This document shows, in pieces, positions 35,139-48,400 of a stretch of 64,000 nucleotides of DNA. This DNA comes from Petrosia ficiformis (taxonomy: Eukaryota; Porifera; Demospongiae; Haplosclerida; Petrosiidae), in assembly GCA_947044365.1 (NCBI GenBank), contig OX345636.1:23159466-23223465 (forward strand), written 5' to 3'. Numbering within the stretch: position 1 is the stretch's first letter; the number at the start of each line of letters is the position of its first letter. The notes beneath the pieces were generated by a model. That model did no database searches, was not told the DNA's origin, and saw only the letters and a program-made list of their open reading frames with translations. The position numbers and the translations under genes are program-made.

Positions 35139-38100
35139 ATGGCTGCTAGAAAGGGTAAGAAAGAAAAACAAGCTAAGACACCTGAAGTTACACAAGTGGA
35201 AGAACGATCAACAGAGAAAGAGATAGCACCTGGGAAAGGATTTTACGAAAGTGATTGGTCAGTCTGCATGTGTGTCTGTCTGTCTGTAGCTGTTTGTGTG
35301 TCTGTCTGTGTGTATATATATGTGTGTGTGCATAATAAAACTGTGTTTTGTATTCCTTTGGTAGGCATAAATTACTGGAGAGAGAAGACAATGCATCATT
35401 TATTCGTAGTTTAGTTGATGAAGTGTTTGAATCATCATATGCTACAATACTCCACAAAACAACAGAAGACAAATCTTATGAATATAGTGTACAGTGGGCT
35501 AAAAAGATAATGCTTGAAACAATTGAGGTAATTAAAATGTATAACAAAGTCAGGGTTTCAGGAGGGAAGGGGATCACCTAGATTTCAGACCAAATTTACT
35601 TCAACATGTAACAACAACTCAGCTACAAGTCTTTTCAGAACCCACCAAAAGTAATCTCAGAGGGCAAAACCTTTTTTCTGATGGAGCATACCTCCATATG
35701 TTTTAGATGATCTATTCTAACAGAAAATCCTATATGAAACCCTGAAATTATCAAATATAAATTAATAATAATAATTAAATGCTTATAATTATATAAGAAT
35801 TATTGTTTTTATCATTTATTATACAGTGTCAGGAGCCCAGTATACATTTGTATATATAATGTAACAGCATTGGTGGGAGTTAAATTTAGGATAGATGCAC
35901 AAGTATTGTTTCTAAAGTGGCAAAATAATAAAGTCCTGATAATAAATTACAGCACCGTTATGTGCACACAAACAATAGATATTTTTAATGAATGCTATTT
36001 ATAGAACAGGAAATTCTGACAATGACCATTAGTGGGCTTCCATTGAAATATATCGTGATTTTTGTAGCTCATTTTCGACAAACCCAGCAAATGGTAATGT
36101 ACGCAATAACAGCCAATTATTTGTTCTTGAAGTGAGGGGTTAAAATAAGCCAGTGTACATATATCAATCATTAATGGTCACATACTGTACTATCATCTAT
36201 TGTTAAAGTAAAATCTATTTCTCTTTGGCACATTTTGGTCACTGCAGCAGCAGTTATTTCCAACCTTAGTTTAGAGGTTACTAATTACTTTCAGACTTCA
36301 AACATAACAAAGCAGAGTAGTATATGAGGTAATGGTTATTAAATAATGTACGAATTGGCTAGCCATCAAAGATCATTAACCCACCATTCCCGGTTCTCAA
36401 GACTGGGCATTCAGTGTTCAATTTTACCCTTTTTCTAAGCCATTGTGGCTGTTGGCTGCTTATTTTCTAAGCCATTGTGGCTGCTTATTTTCTAAGCCAT
36501 GGTGGCTGATAATTATTTTTCTAAGCCATAGTGGCTGCTCTAATAATTAATGAAACCATTGTGACTGCTTGTTTGTTTGTTGTGTGTGTTTGTCTACGCC
36601 TATTGCTAGCATGCTAGACACATCAATTTTCATGTACATGTACATGTAATGACACATATTCATTACTCAAAATAGTTAAAATAGGAAATACAGCCAGAGT
36701 GATGTGGATGTTAAATAAAACCAGCATCAGCGTATATCCAGCCCCACCTATGATGGTTCATTTTTGCTATGTATCCACTGTAGTTGTTCGAGTAATTCTA
36801 TTAGAGATTCTCATCATTATTTCAACTGCCATTAAACAGCAAGTCTTTGCTGAAGGAATGGATCCATGCTATTGAATATGCCCATAAATACAAATACATG
36901 AGTATGTAGTAAACACTTTGTAAATGCTTTTGGGCGACAATTGAAACCTGATAAAATTCCTTCTCTATATCTGCCAGTACTACCTATGTCTCAAACCCAA
37001 ACCAATGAGTTCCTAGAAATTGACTATTTATAGCCACAAACGACCCTAGTACGAGTCAATTGTTGTTGACACTGTTGATAGTTGTACTCAAACAGAAGAG
37101 AACTTGGATGAGATTAAGGAAAAGTTTGCTTCAGGATTTCATTTCTAGAGCAAGAACTAAAAGAGATGAATGATCAAATAATAAGATTAGGCAATATAAA
37201 GCATGATGATGGTAGGTGGCATTCTACACAGGGTTTCCTTCATATGGAGCACTTCAAGCTTTTAGACCAGCTGAACTATTCTACTTCAACATAATGAAAA
37301 TAAAAGTATTATAAGTAGTAACTGGGCTGGAGAAACTAACTCAGGAAGGATGTCATCAAAGAAATAGCTGAGAACAATAAGAATCTTCCTGAACGTATGT
37401 GCTCTACTGCTACCCCCTTTGTGGTATATAATATACAAAAGGCACCCACTTACTAAGATCATTAGTGACGTAAAGCTGCAGTTGGACTTGGTGGTAATAA
37501 AAGTGGCTTCTTTTTAGATTAAGTTTTCTATTAATCATTGTACAGTGGAATTCAGGATCTTTACATGCCTACTCAGGTGTAACGTCTGCTTTCATGTATG
37601 GAAACTTGAATTCAACTATTCTATTGCTAATGTCTACTGAAGGATCAGTAAACCAGGCGTCTGGTGAGGCTCCAAGCCAGCATTTCTCAGTATGTACAAC
37701 AAAACCAGCTGAAGTGGCTGTGAGATCAGTGTGACCATTTGAGTGCTACATATTCCTGACATGTAATTTTTTCATTTCTCCACCCCCCAGCAATAGCTTT
37801 TGGAACATTAGCATGGGCTTTGGGTAGATAGTAATGCCTATGTTCTCTGTATTTGTATGAAGATACAACCACACTTCAAGCTAGTAATTCGAATGCAACA
37901 TTCTTCATGCCACTTCAAACTGTCAGATTGTTTTCTAATTTCCTCTTCCAAACTGTTTCTTTTGTTGGGACTAAGTGATAATGTTTGCAAAATGTCCATT
38001 GTCTTATCTTGAGGTTGAATAATTAACAATGAAGAAACGTCACTTGATGAAACTGTTATTTCCCTTTGCTCACCACTAAAACTGCAGTAGCAGTGATCAT

Positions 38101-39418
38101 GCTGAATCTGCTGAGTTGAAGGGATAGTGTTTAGTAGTCCACATGGCTGATGAAGACGAAGTAAATCACACCTGAGTTTTTCCAGTGTATTTAGATTTGA
38201 ATGTCTATAACAAAATGCGTTGTGATCAACATCCCTAAAGAAATTTTTTTGGAAGAATCAATTCTTGTCACCGGGCTCCCAACTATTCAACAGGAATGGG
38301 GTCAAGGTGGCGTCTGCGAGGTTGGTTCCATTCCTGCAGTTTGTCTGTTGGAGTGGGCTTAGGTAGTAAGTACTGTTTAGAGAAACCTGATAGAGCAGCT
38401 ACCATGTGGCCCTCTCTCAGCAGACTACTGCATTCTGCATATGTGATATTATTCCCTTCTGGTGTCAGAGCCATCATTAACAAGTAAAGTCTTGTAATTT
38501 CATATCAGGTAGGCACTTAGCAGTGATGTATAAATGTTTGTCTACCCTCAAAAGGTTTATGACCTGCACATGTTGACACCTAAACAAGTTTTCATCTGAT
38601 TTGTTTATTGACTTAAAATCACCAGCAGGTAGACTGTCACAAACTGAAAGGCTTACAAAATAATGTACTATGTGACTGAAATGGAAATTCCCTATCAATG
38701 CTACGCCTGAGCAATAGTGCAAGTTTTACTATCACGATAGTATAGGATTGACTATTCACTATTGACAATAAATAGAATGAAAATTGACTCAAAATTTTCA
38801 TGAAGGAAAAAACATCTAATTAGATTGAGTACCACATAGTTCACTGCTAAACTGAGAAGACATCTTTTGAGAACACCAGTACTTTTATTACCAATCCTAT
38901 CTGTTCAAAATCCTTTTAATGAGAATTCTTCATGTTTAAAAAGCAAACATTTGCTGTATAATACAACTACACTCAAACAAATCTTGAAGGTATCTTCCTT
39001 TTTATCTTTTTTATGAAACCTCTTTGCTGGAAACTCAAAACAAGCTTCAAACCTTACTGAACTCTAACTAGAAAGTGTGGATATCATTATCTATTAACGC
39101 CATGTGTTTCTGAAGTGCACATGCACAGTTGCCATGTGTTACTATCACGATATCAGGTTTTGGATAATCGCGATTGAATAATCAGCAATACTAGTGAATA
39201 CTATCGACACTATCGCTCAGCCCTAATCAATGCTTCACAAATGCCATTCAACCTTGTTATGGAAACACTAATTTATCTGACCAATTAGCTTCAGTTGACT
39301 TGTGAGGACTCTGGACAGTACTACAGCTTGAGCCATACTTAATATAGGCTTTCAACCTGCATAATAGGACTGAGATATCACACCTTACATTAATATTATA
39401 TATATAATTATATTACAT

Positions 39419-39458
<40 letters not shown>

Positions 39459-42400
39459 CATGGGGTAATAGTAATATAAAATAGTAATAGTGATAGTAAT
39501 TAATAGTAATAGTAAAGATTACATATGTTTTGAGGTAGTAATAGTAATTGTAATATACAATCTCAATGTTGAGGTAATAGTAATATACAATCTCAATGTT
39601 GAGGTAATAGTAATAGTAATATACAATCTCAATGTTGAGGTAATAGTAATAGTAATAGTAATATACAATCTCAATGTTGAGGTAATAGTAATATACAATC
39701 TCAATGTTGAGGTAATAGTAATAGTAATAGTAATTACAATCTCAACATTGAGGTAATAGTAATAGTAATAGTAAAATCCAATCTCAATGTTGAGGTAATA
39801 GTAGTAATTATACTGATTTTTAAGGTAATAGTAACATTAATATATTAGATTGACTCAGGAGGTATTAGAATATACTGATTTTTAAGGTAATGGTTATATG
39901 ACTTAGGAGGTACATGTATTAGTAATAGTAATAATTATACTGATTTTTAAGTTAATAGTAATAGTAATACATTAATACATTAATACATTGCATTGTAGTT
40001 GACCACATGTCTGGTATATAATATAAATTATATGTACATGTATATTATAATTATCCCTATACGGCAAAACATCAAAGTAAACCACAGGTTTATATATCAG
40101 ATATAGCACCCTGTGGTCAGATATAAAACCTGCCGTCGAAACATACTACAAGAAAACTACACTTACCTTCTCCAAAGTGCCGACAAAAGGTAGGAGAAGC
40201 ATCAGACATCAACAAAGGTTTTGTCGTTCGTGAAATATATTGATTATAACACGCCTACTCATGCTATATCAGATTTATAATCACCTCGCCCTCGGGCCTA
40301 CGGCCCTCGTCTCAGTGATTATAGATTTGCTATAGCACTCGTAGGGTGTTATAACCTTTACTTTTAATATATTATTTTATTAAATATATAAGTTTGCTCA
40401 CCTTGTAACTACATGAAGTCAGTCTTTTTCATTTAGTAGTGGCTCCCACGACATTCAGCCAATGCTTGAGCTCTATAAATTTTAAGTCTTTTACATTTCT
40501 ACCAGCTGTCCTAGAGTATTCTCTTTTTCAGTCTGTGGCATCTTGGCTACTTCATTCATAATAGATATCTCTGTGCACCTGCTTCTACACATGTTCATTT
40601 ATGTATGTTGCTGGCTTTATTTAATGTGCAACCCTCCATCCCCGGCCATATTTCCTATTTAACTGTTTCTGAGTAGTGAATGTGTGCCATTAATTACCTT
40701 TTATTGTAATAGTAATGTGGCCATGGTTGTTGTATCCTGGTATAGTAATGGTAATTCGCTACTATAGATCCAAACCATTTTATCAATTACTTCATTGATA
40801 TAAGAATAGTCCAGACCACTTAGTGGTTGTATGCAATTCGGTAATACAAAGATTATTAATTCAAGATACATGTACATGTACTGTATCAACTACGTTTGAC
40901 TCAGTATTTCTAATTGCCTGTTAATAGCTGACTATCTCTTTTACCTGAAGAAGGTCAAAACGCTGTGTGGATTGTGGAGCTAAATAAGACATTGTTTGGA
41001 ATCAAATCTGTAAATAAATACCACATGATTGTACATAATCAACAAGACAAACATCATGAAGGATAGTTGTTGTTCAAGGAGATTCAGAATTACAAATATG
41101 TCTTTTTTAATGATTGTCATTATTAGCACTGACCATAAGTCTCGTGTTCAGTGCTGCATCATCATAGTGTAGTATGTAGTGAATGCACTGATAAGAGATT
41201 TACCGCTATTCCAAAAAACTGATGAGTACTTTAACTAAGTACCAATTACTGATACTGTTCTAATATTATATCTACCTACTGTTGTCTGATTCTATCAATG
41301 AAAATGAGCATCATAAAAGTGATTAATGATGTTATATTCAAAGTAGAGATCAAAACAAAGTATAATGGTTGTAACTTGTAAGACAATTAATGGCTTTTGC
41401 CAAGTTATATCAAATATCAAAGTAATTGCAATCATAATTTTAATTAACTAATTTAATAGGAAAATTCAGGAAGTACATGTAATGATAATTAGTAATGATA
41501 ATATTAACAAGATACATGGAGAAAAGTATCCCAAGATTGCTTGAATATACATGTAGTTACTTGTTTATCCATTCTTCTTACTTGTTAACAGTTCTTGTGT
41601 AGGTTTTGCAATGTATTTCAGCGGTAATTACAGTTTCCCAAACTGAATTCTTCCTGCTGGTGCTTAACCACGTATTTGTTTACATGCCACACCCACTAAT
41701 TGACCAAGCCCTTGAATTATGCGACTCCTTAACTATGTATCCATGTACAATGCATATATGACGACACAAGAATATTATGTACATGTACATGTACAGTATA
41801 CATGTATATATATATAAGAAACCTTGTATAAAGCAATCATACATGTAGGAATGGGCCAAAGTAATGGTAATTGATTTAAAGATAAGGTAATTGCCATACA
41901 ATGCCTACTATGTGATAGTATACTATAATTATAGTTATGATTGTGACTGTGGATGTGAAGAAGGATCTATAGATAATAGTAATGTGCGTGTGCACATTTT
42001 TAGTCATGTGTACATGTGTTTGTTTAGTCTGCATGCAAGCATGTGTCTGCATCTGTATGATATATAAGTAGCTATTTACTATGTGTATCATTTCTTCAGC
42101 ATGAATACAACTAGTCAACCAAGCCTAATCAGATAATAGCTTATTTCTAAGTTTAAACTTTAAACACATGTCCACATTTGTCACAGGGCAATATCTATGG
42201 AGCAATAGTTGTTTTCCCAGACCTCAAAGTTTTCCTATTCAAATACACTCCTTTTTACTACATGTACATAATTGTTTTTAAATATACATGTAAACATGTA
42301 GATGTACAATTGACAGATTATTTCTAACAGCAATAATAATTATTGTTATTTTGTACATAGTGTTTCTTTCTATCTCACGATTCTGGGGAAAACACACAAT

Positions 42401-45400
42401 CTAATTATATTGATTCATTGTGGGAAGAGGACAAAGAGCCATGCCCACCTATAGTAGATTCATGGGCTCGTGGAATGGTTCCACTTGAGGAAAAAGACAA
42501 GAATGAAGAAAGGGAAGAGGAAGCTATAGAACATGAGGAGAGCATGGAAGAAGTTTCATCTCTAGAAGATCTGGATATTGAACAAACACAGAACAATAGT
42601 GAAACAGAGGAAAGGTACATGTACATGTATACATCATGTACACGTAGTCATGTACATGTATAACTAAATCAAGGTGCACGTCATTGTTGAAACATATATT
42701 TTTTACGTGTGTATTAATGATACATGTACTTATGCACACAATGTTTGTACCCTGAAGTTATGCCATGGAATCAACTTTTTTTTCTTGCTATTCATAATCA
42801 AAAATAAACAGGAATTTAGAAATAATTATACACAGGGTTTCATACAGCAGGAGGTTCCCTTCCCCCTAGATTTCAGACCAAATTTATGTTAACATGCAAC
42901 AACATCTCAGCTACAATACTTCTGGGTCCCTAGAAGCCACCAGAAGCAACCTCAGAGGCCCTAAATTTCAAAACATTCCTGGGGAGTATACCCCACAGCC
43001 CCTCACAAGCAGTGTGAATCGCATCATCGATTCTTTCCGCTCTCTAACAAAAACATCCTGGGTGAAACCTTGATACATGTAAGCATTATACCTTAAGATA
43101 ACATTTATATGTGAATACTAATTTTTTTAAAATTTTAGCGAATTTTTGAATTAAAATGCTAAGTTTTATTCGTGTTAATATTAATTGTATAAGACCACTC
43201 CTCTTAAGCCTGTAGATGCACGCACATGCTAGCTAAAATGTCTTTGCCATACCAAAAACAATCAACAGCATAGGAGTACATGTAGATTCAACTGTTCTAA
43301 GTTACTTGCCTCAAACGTCAGAGTGCGGAAAGGGTAGAGAAGAATACTCCAACATCAAAACAGCTATGTTGGAGCTCAGTAATCTGTCAAAGAAGAGGAA
43401 GACTATTGTTAAATATACCGAAGCAGTAAATTTCATGTGTTTTGAGCAAATACAGCAACTGCTACAATTTTTGTTAAAATTTGAAATCATTGAAATAATT
43501 AGTCACAAAATCTGTAATGAGGTCAGATCACTAAATATGTACATGTACATGTACTCTATATTACCTTTAGGTAAGCTGTTAACAATTTTATTATCAGTGT
43601 CGCCTAATAATCCCATCCAGTATTACTAAACTGTACTCTCTGATGATATGTACAGTATTGTATATATATATATATATATAGACTATGTAAATGTACCTTT
43701 CTTCTCATACAGTGATATAATGGACAGTAAACCTGAATATTCATTAAAATTCAGACAGAACAGACCTTCTCATCAAACAAAGGGAAGACAGAACAGGACT
43801 GAAGGAATGATGAAGGTACTAACACATCCACCCATTAATGAAGGTGAATGGGAATCTCATACTGAAGTGAGGATTATTAAAATATTTGACATGGAATAAA
43901 ACAGACATGTTTACATATTAATACTAGCTATAATCGTCAGGTACCACATGTACATATATGTACAAGATAGCAATCTAAAAACATGTTTACATATTAATAC
44001 TAGCTATAATCGTCAGGTACCACATGTACATATATGTACAAGATAGCAATCTAAAGACATGTTTACATATTAATACTAGCTATAATCGTCAGGTACCACA
44101 TGTACATATATGTACAAGATAGCAATCTAAAGACATGTTTACATATTAATACTAGCTATAATCGTCAGGTACCACATGTACATATATGTACAACAGTACA
44201 AGATAGCAATCTAAAGACATGTTTACATATTAATACCAGCTATAACCATCAGGTACCACATGTACATATATGTACAAGATAGCAATCTAAAGACATGTTT
44301 ACATATTAATACTAGCTATAATCGTCAGGTACCACATGTACATATATGTACAACAGTACAAGATAGCAATCTAAAGACATGTTTACATATTAATACCAGC
44401 TATAACCATCAGGTACCAGATGTACATATATGTACAAGATAGCAATCTAAAGACATGTTTACATATTAATACTAGCTATAATCATCAGGTACCACATGTA
44501 CATATACGTACAAGATAGCAATCTAATTTAGTCTTCAGAAATAGCAACTACATGCACATGTACATGTGTTCCATTAAATTTTTTTCCCATTTCATAAACA
44601 AAAATGGCTTAATACCAATCATTAACTTTTGAAGATAAGCAGATAAGCATCAAATTGAAATGCACTGGAGACAATAGTTTTCTACATGTACATGTAGATA
44701 TGGTCATCATCAATTTACATGTACTAGTGTACATGTACTATGAAGAAGACATTTACTTTGTTTAAAGTAGTAAAAAAATCAAGTTACTGGCCAAACAAAA
44801 GTGGTGAAGACGCTAAGTATGGGCATTGTCACTGACTACTACACTTTCAAACACTCATCTTGCAAGCAGAAATGAAGCATGTTTTTGGCACTATATATAT
44901 CTATGGCTTTCTTAGAAGGCGTTGTCTAACAGTTAAAAGTCACTGTTGTTTAAACATACATGTACGTGCTAGTAAAAACGTGGGTGTTGCCAGTGGGACT
45001 ACTATACTTTCAAGCACTCACCTTGCTCTCTTCCTGCTGATAGCATAGCATAAATTTGACATCAATGGCTTTGCTAACAACTCAGCAAAATGAGACATAA
45101 TTTTCTGTCTTATATCTTATAAAATATGAGAATTTTGTTCTGAAAAGAATTAGATATTATTGCTCTGCCCAACATATTTTTTGAGTAATAGTTAAAAACA
45201 AAAACGCCCATTTTAATTATAAATGGGAAAGAGTTAATAATTAATTAGTATACACACAGTAGTACACACAGTAATACGCTCATCAGACAGTAGTACACTC
45301 TTTAGTACACACAGTATACCACTTTTTTACTCTCAGTACTATGCTATTTATAGTAGTATAGTACTTGAGTAGTACCTTTACTCTACAGGAACTTTTTATT

Positions 45401-48400
45401 GAGCGCTACTGTGCATGTACATATATGTGATAACCTCTCATCATTTATTACTAACCCTCACTACGTGGATGTTGTGTGTAATACATGTATAATGAGCAAC
45501 TGTAACAAGCCAACAATACGGATAAATGTAAATAAACACATGTATATACTGTACTATATAATGTACATTCAAGTATATTAATTCTTATTTTATTTACATG
45601 TATAGATTAATACAGTACAATCTCAAACTCCTCCTTCATCTACTGCTATGATTTCTGTACCACCTACTATTAGTGGTCACACCCACAATCCTAATCTCAT
45701 TGTACCTCACAAGAGGTCAGAGGTTATGACTGATAGAGATGGTAGAGTAATGGCAACTGTTCGTTTAGACGCAAGAAAATTTCCATCCCCCAGGTACACA
45801 TACATATAGTACATGTACTCATGTAATGTGTAATAAAGTTATTATTTAAGAAATAAGCAGTCAGTTTGAGTGTTATTTATGAAATTGCAATGAGAATATT
45901 TGCGATTTTCTTCAGCAGACCATGTCAGATTGAGTACATGTACATCATAGTTTTTGACACGTATTGAAACATGTGCCAAATTGGCTCAACAATAGTTTGT
46001 GTATACACTATTAGGAATACATCTTAAGCCAATTAACAAAAGAGTTAATGCTGTGACAATATAATCATAATTAACTGTGCCACTGGCACAAACAGAGAAC
46101 TGTGCAGTACCAAATAAGATGGTGTGCCATATAAGCTTATCAAAAACACTGATGTACATGTACATGTATGTGTACATCACTCTAATTTATATAATACTAC
46201 CCGTTTGTCAAATTCACCCCCAACAAAGACCCAGAAAATTAGACATTGACGTATGCGTTTGACATGACGTAAGAAAAGGAGTCATTGACAGTAAATTTGA
46301 CATTTGTGTGTTCAAAAAGAAGCTTGAGAAGATAATCAGTGACAGAATTAGACATAGAAAGAGAAGAGGTTTGGAGACAGTAGTAGAAAGAGAGTTCAGG
46401 AGATCTTTGGATAGAGAGAGGACAAACACGGACAACACTAATTGATATAGAAAGAGAAGCTCGGCTAACATCTGATAGAGATAAACATAGACAAACATAG
46501 ACAAACATGGACAAGACTAATTGAATAGAGAGAGAAGCCCAGCTAAGATCTAGACATAGACTAACACGAACAAGACAAACTAATATAGAGAGAGAAGCCA
46601 GGCTAACATCTGATAGAGATAGACATAGAATTAGCCTGTAGTGTACTACACTTAGAAGGTACTTTGCATGCCTGGCTTAAACCACCGAAGGCAAGTACAG
46701 AGAAGATTGAACAGAGTCACAGAGAGAGAGCATGAGACGTAACATTTATTAATTTTTATTAAACAGAAATTGTAATACATTCATTTTTAGTATATAAATT
46801 TAATTATTGTTATGATTCTAGATAATAATTCTTTCAATGATCACTACTAAGCATACTATGCTTGCCTAGCTTAATCTACTGAAGGCGGTATTAAGCTAGT
46901 TCCTAATAATACTGTATATACATATATGTACATTTACATCCAATTGAATTAAATTAGTGCTTCGAGTGAAATGGGTCATCACCATACAGTAGAATTGTCA
47001 ATTCAACACCACAGTAGAGACACAGTAATTAATGCACTGTGCTGACAGTAGAGCTAAGATAAATACCACTACTGCATGGGGAACTTTTATCTGTGTGTCA
47101 TGATATACAGTACATTGTACATGTACATGTACAAAGTTATGACATAAAAATCCCTATTGACAATTTGTGATATGATATGTCGTCAATGGTTATGTCACTA
47201 TATATGATATCACGGCAGCACTAATAGATTATTGAATGTGTGTAAGCATTTCAAATACATGTACATTGTACATGCACATGCACATGTACATGTACATACA
47301 TGCTATAATTATTATGGATTTTACTATTATAGTATCAAACCCAAAGTGACGCTATCACCAACATCGACACAACAACCAAACAAAAAGAAACTTCACTCCC
47401 ACAAACAATCATTATATGATCGTCCAACTCAAAGAAGAGTAACACCAATGGTGAGAAATACCTTATCAACTGGTACCACGGAACAGAGTATCAGTGTAGA
47501 CAAAGGTGCAATTGGTGGAATGGTGAGGATTGAAAGTCAACGGTTTCCTAAAAGACCATCTTTGCCTCCTTTGGTATGTGATGAATGAAGTACATGTGCA
47601 TGTACATGCATAAAGTATGGAGTACATTTTTTCATCTGACTACTATATACACTATACATGTATATGTACAGTAGAGGACAGTAAATATCACATTACGCTA
47701 GACATGTGTCAAACACATGTACATTAGTATTTGTATTTACAATGTACATGTAGCTGTATTTAAATACATTTTTAGAGTATTTGTATTTGTATTTCAAATA
47801 TAATTGTGATCGTCTCTGAGAAAACCAGGCATATGGATTCAAATATAATTTTGAGATACAAGCAGTGGTGTGGAAACAGCCAGTCATGCAGGACATTGTC
47901 CGATAAATCTAGTGAATGTCCGGTAAATTGAAACAAACCTTTATACTAAGTATATGGGGAGCAGGACAAGAGTGATGAAAATAGGTCAAAATGTCCGGCA
48001 GTTGGCTCAATGTTTCCACACCCCTGGATACAAGTGACAATACATGTAGGCAGTTGTGGGCTACATTGGCGATCACTGTTTTATAATATACAAAGCTTCA
48101 TTGATATCTTACCTTTCCATTGATACTGAGGTTTGGAGACCCCTGTATGCTTTGCTAGCCTCTGCTAAAGCATATTTATGGAATTGAATTACAGTAAAAA
48201 AAATAATTTAATTGCATTTTTCTCAAAATAGAAAATTATTACTTCAATGGTTTACTCAATGTGATTTTGTCTTTATCTCAATTGGGATATCTGATGTGTT
48301 TAATTTAATGCTCTATTCAGGTATAACAAAAAATAATTTTTGAAATTTTAATCCATAAGCCTGGTTTTCTCAGAGGTAGTCACAATTATTGTCAAAAAAG

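Noticed and set aside
35188..35472. Minus-strand open frame opposite exons 1-2 of the C2orf81-like gene
   Set aside because: It is antisense to two in-phase exons and contains a GTCTGT microsatellite translation; no family resemblance.
42405..42739. Minus-strand serine-rich open frames
   Set aside because: They are the reverse of the glutamate-rich exon 3 of the C2orf81-like gene.
43306..43629. Plus-strand open frame (IKTAMLELSNLSKKRK) resembling the end of a LINE reverse transcriptase
   Set aside because: Only about 20 residues look similar and no neighbouring RT or endonuclease blocks were found. It lies in intron 3 and fits no exon phase.
46214..46514. Minus-strand hydrophobic open frames (MSMFVYVYLYQ)
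   Set aside because: They translate a degenerate AGAGAGAAGCC repeat block; the two overlapping frames share repeated residues from the repeat.
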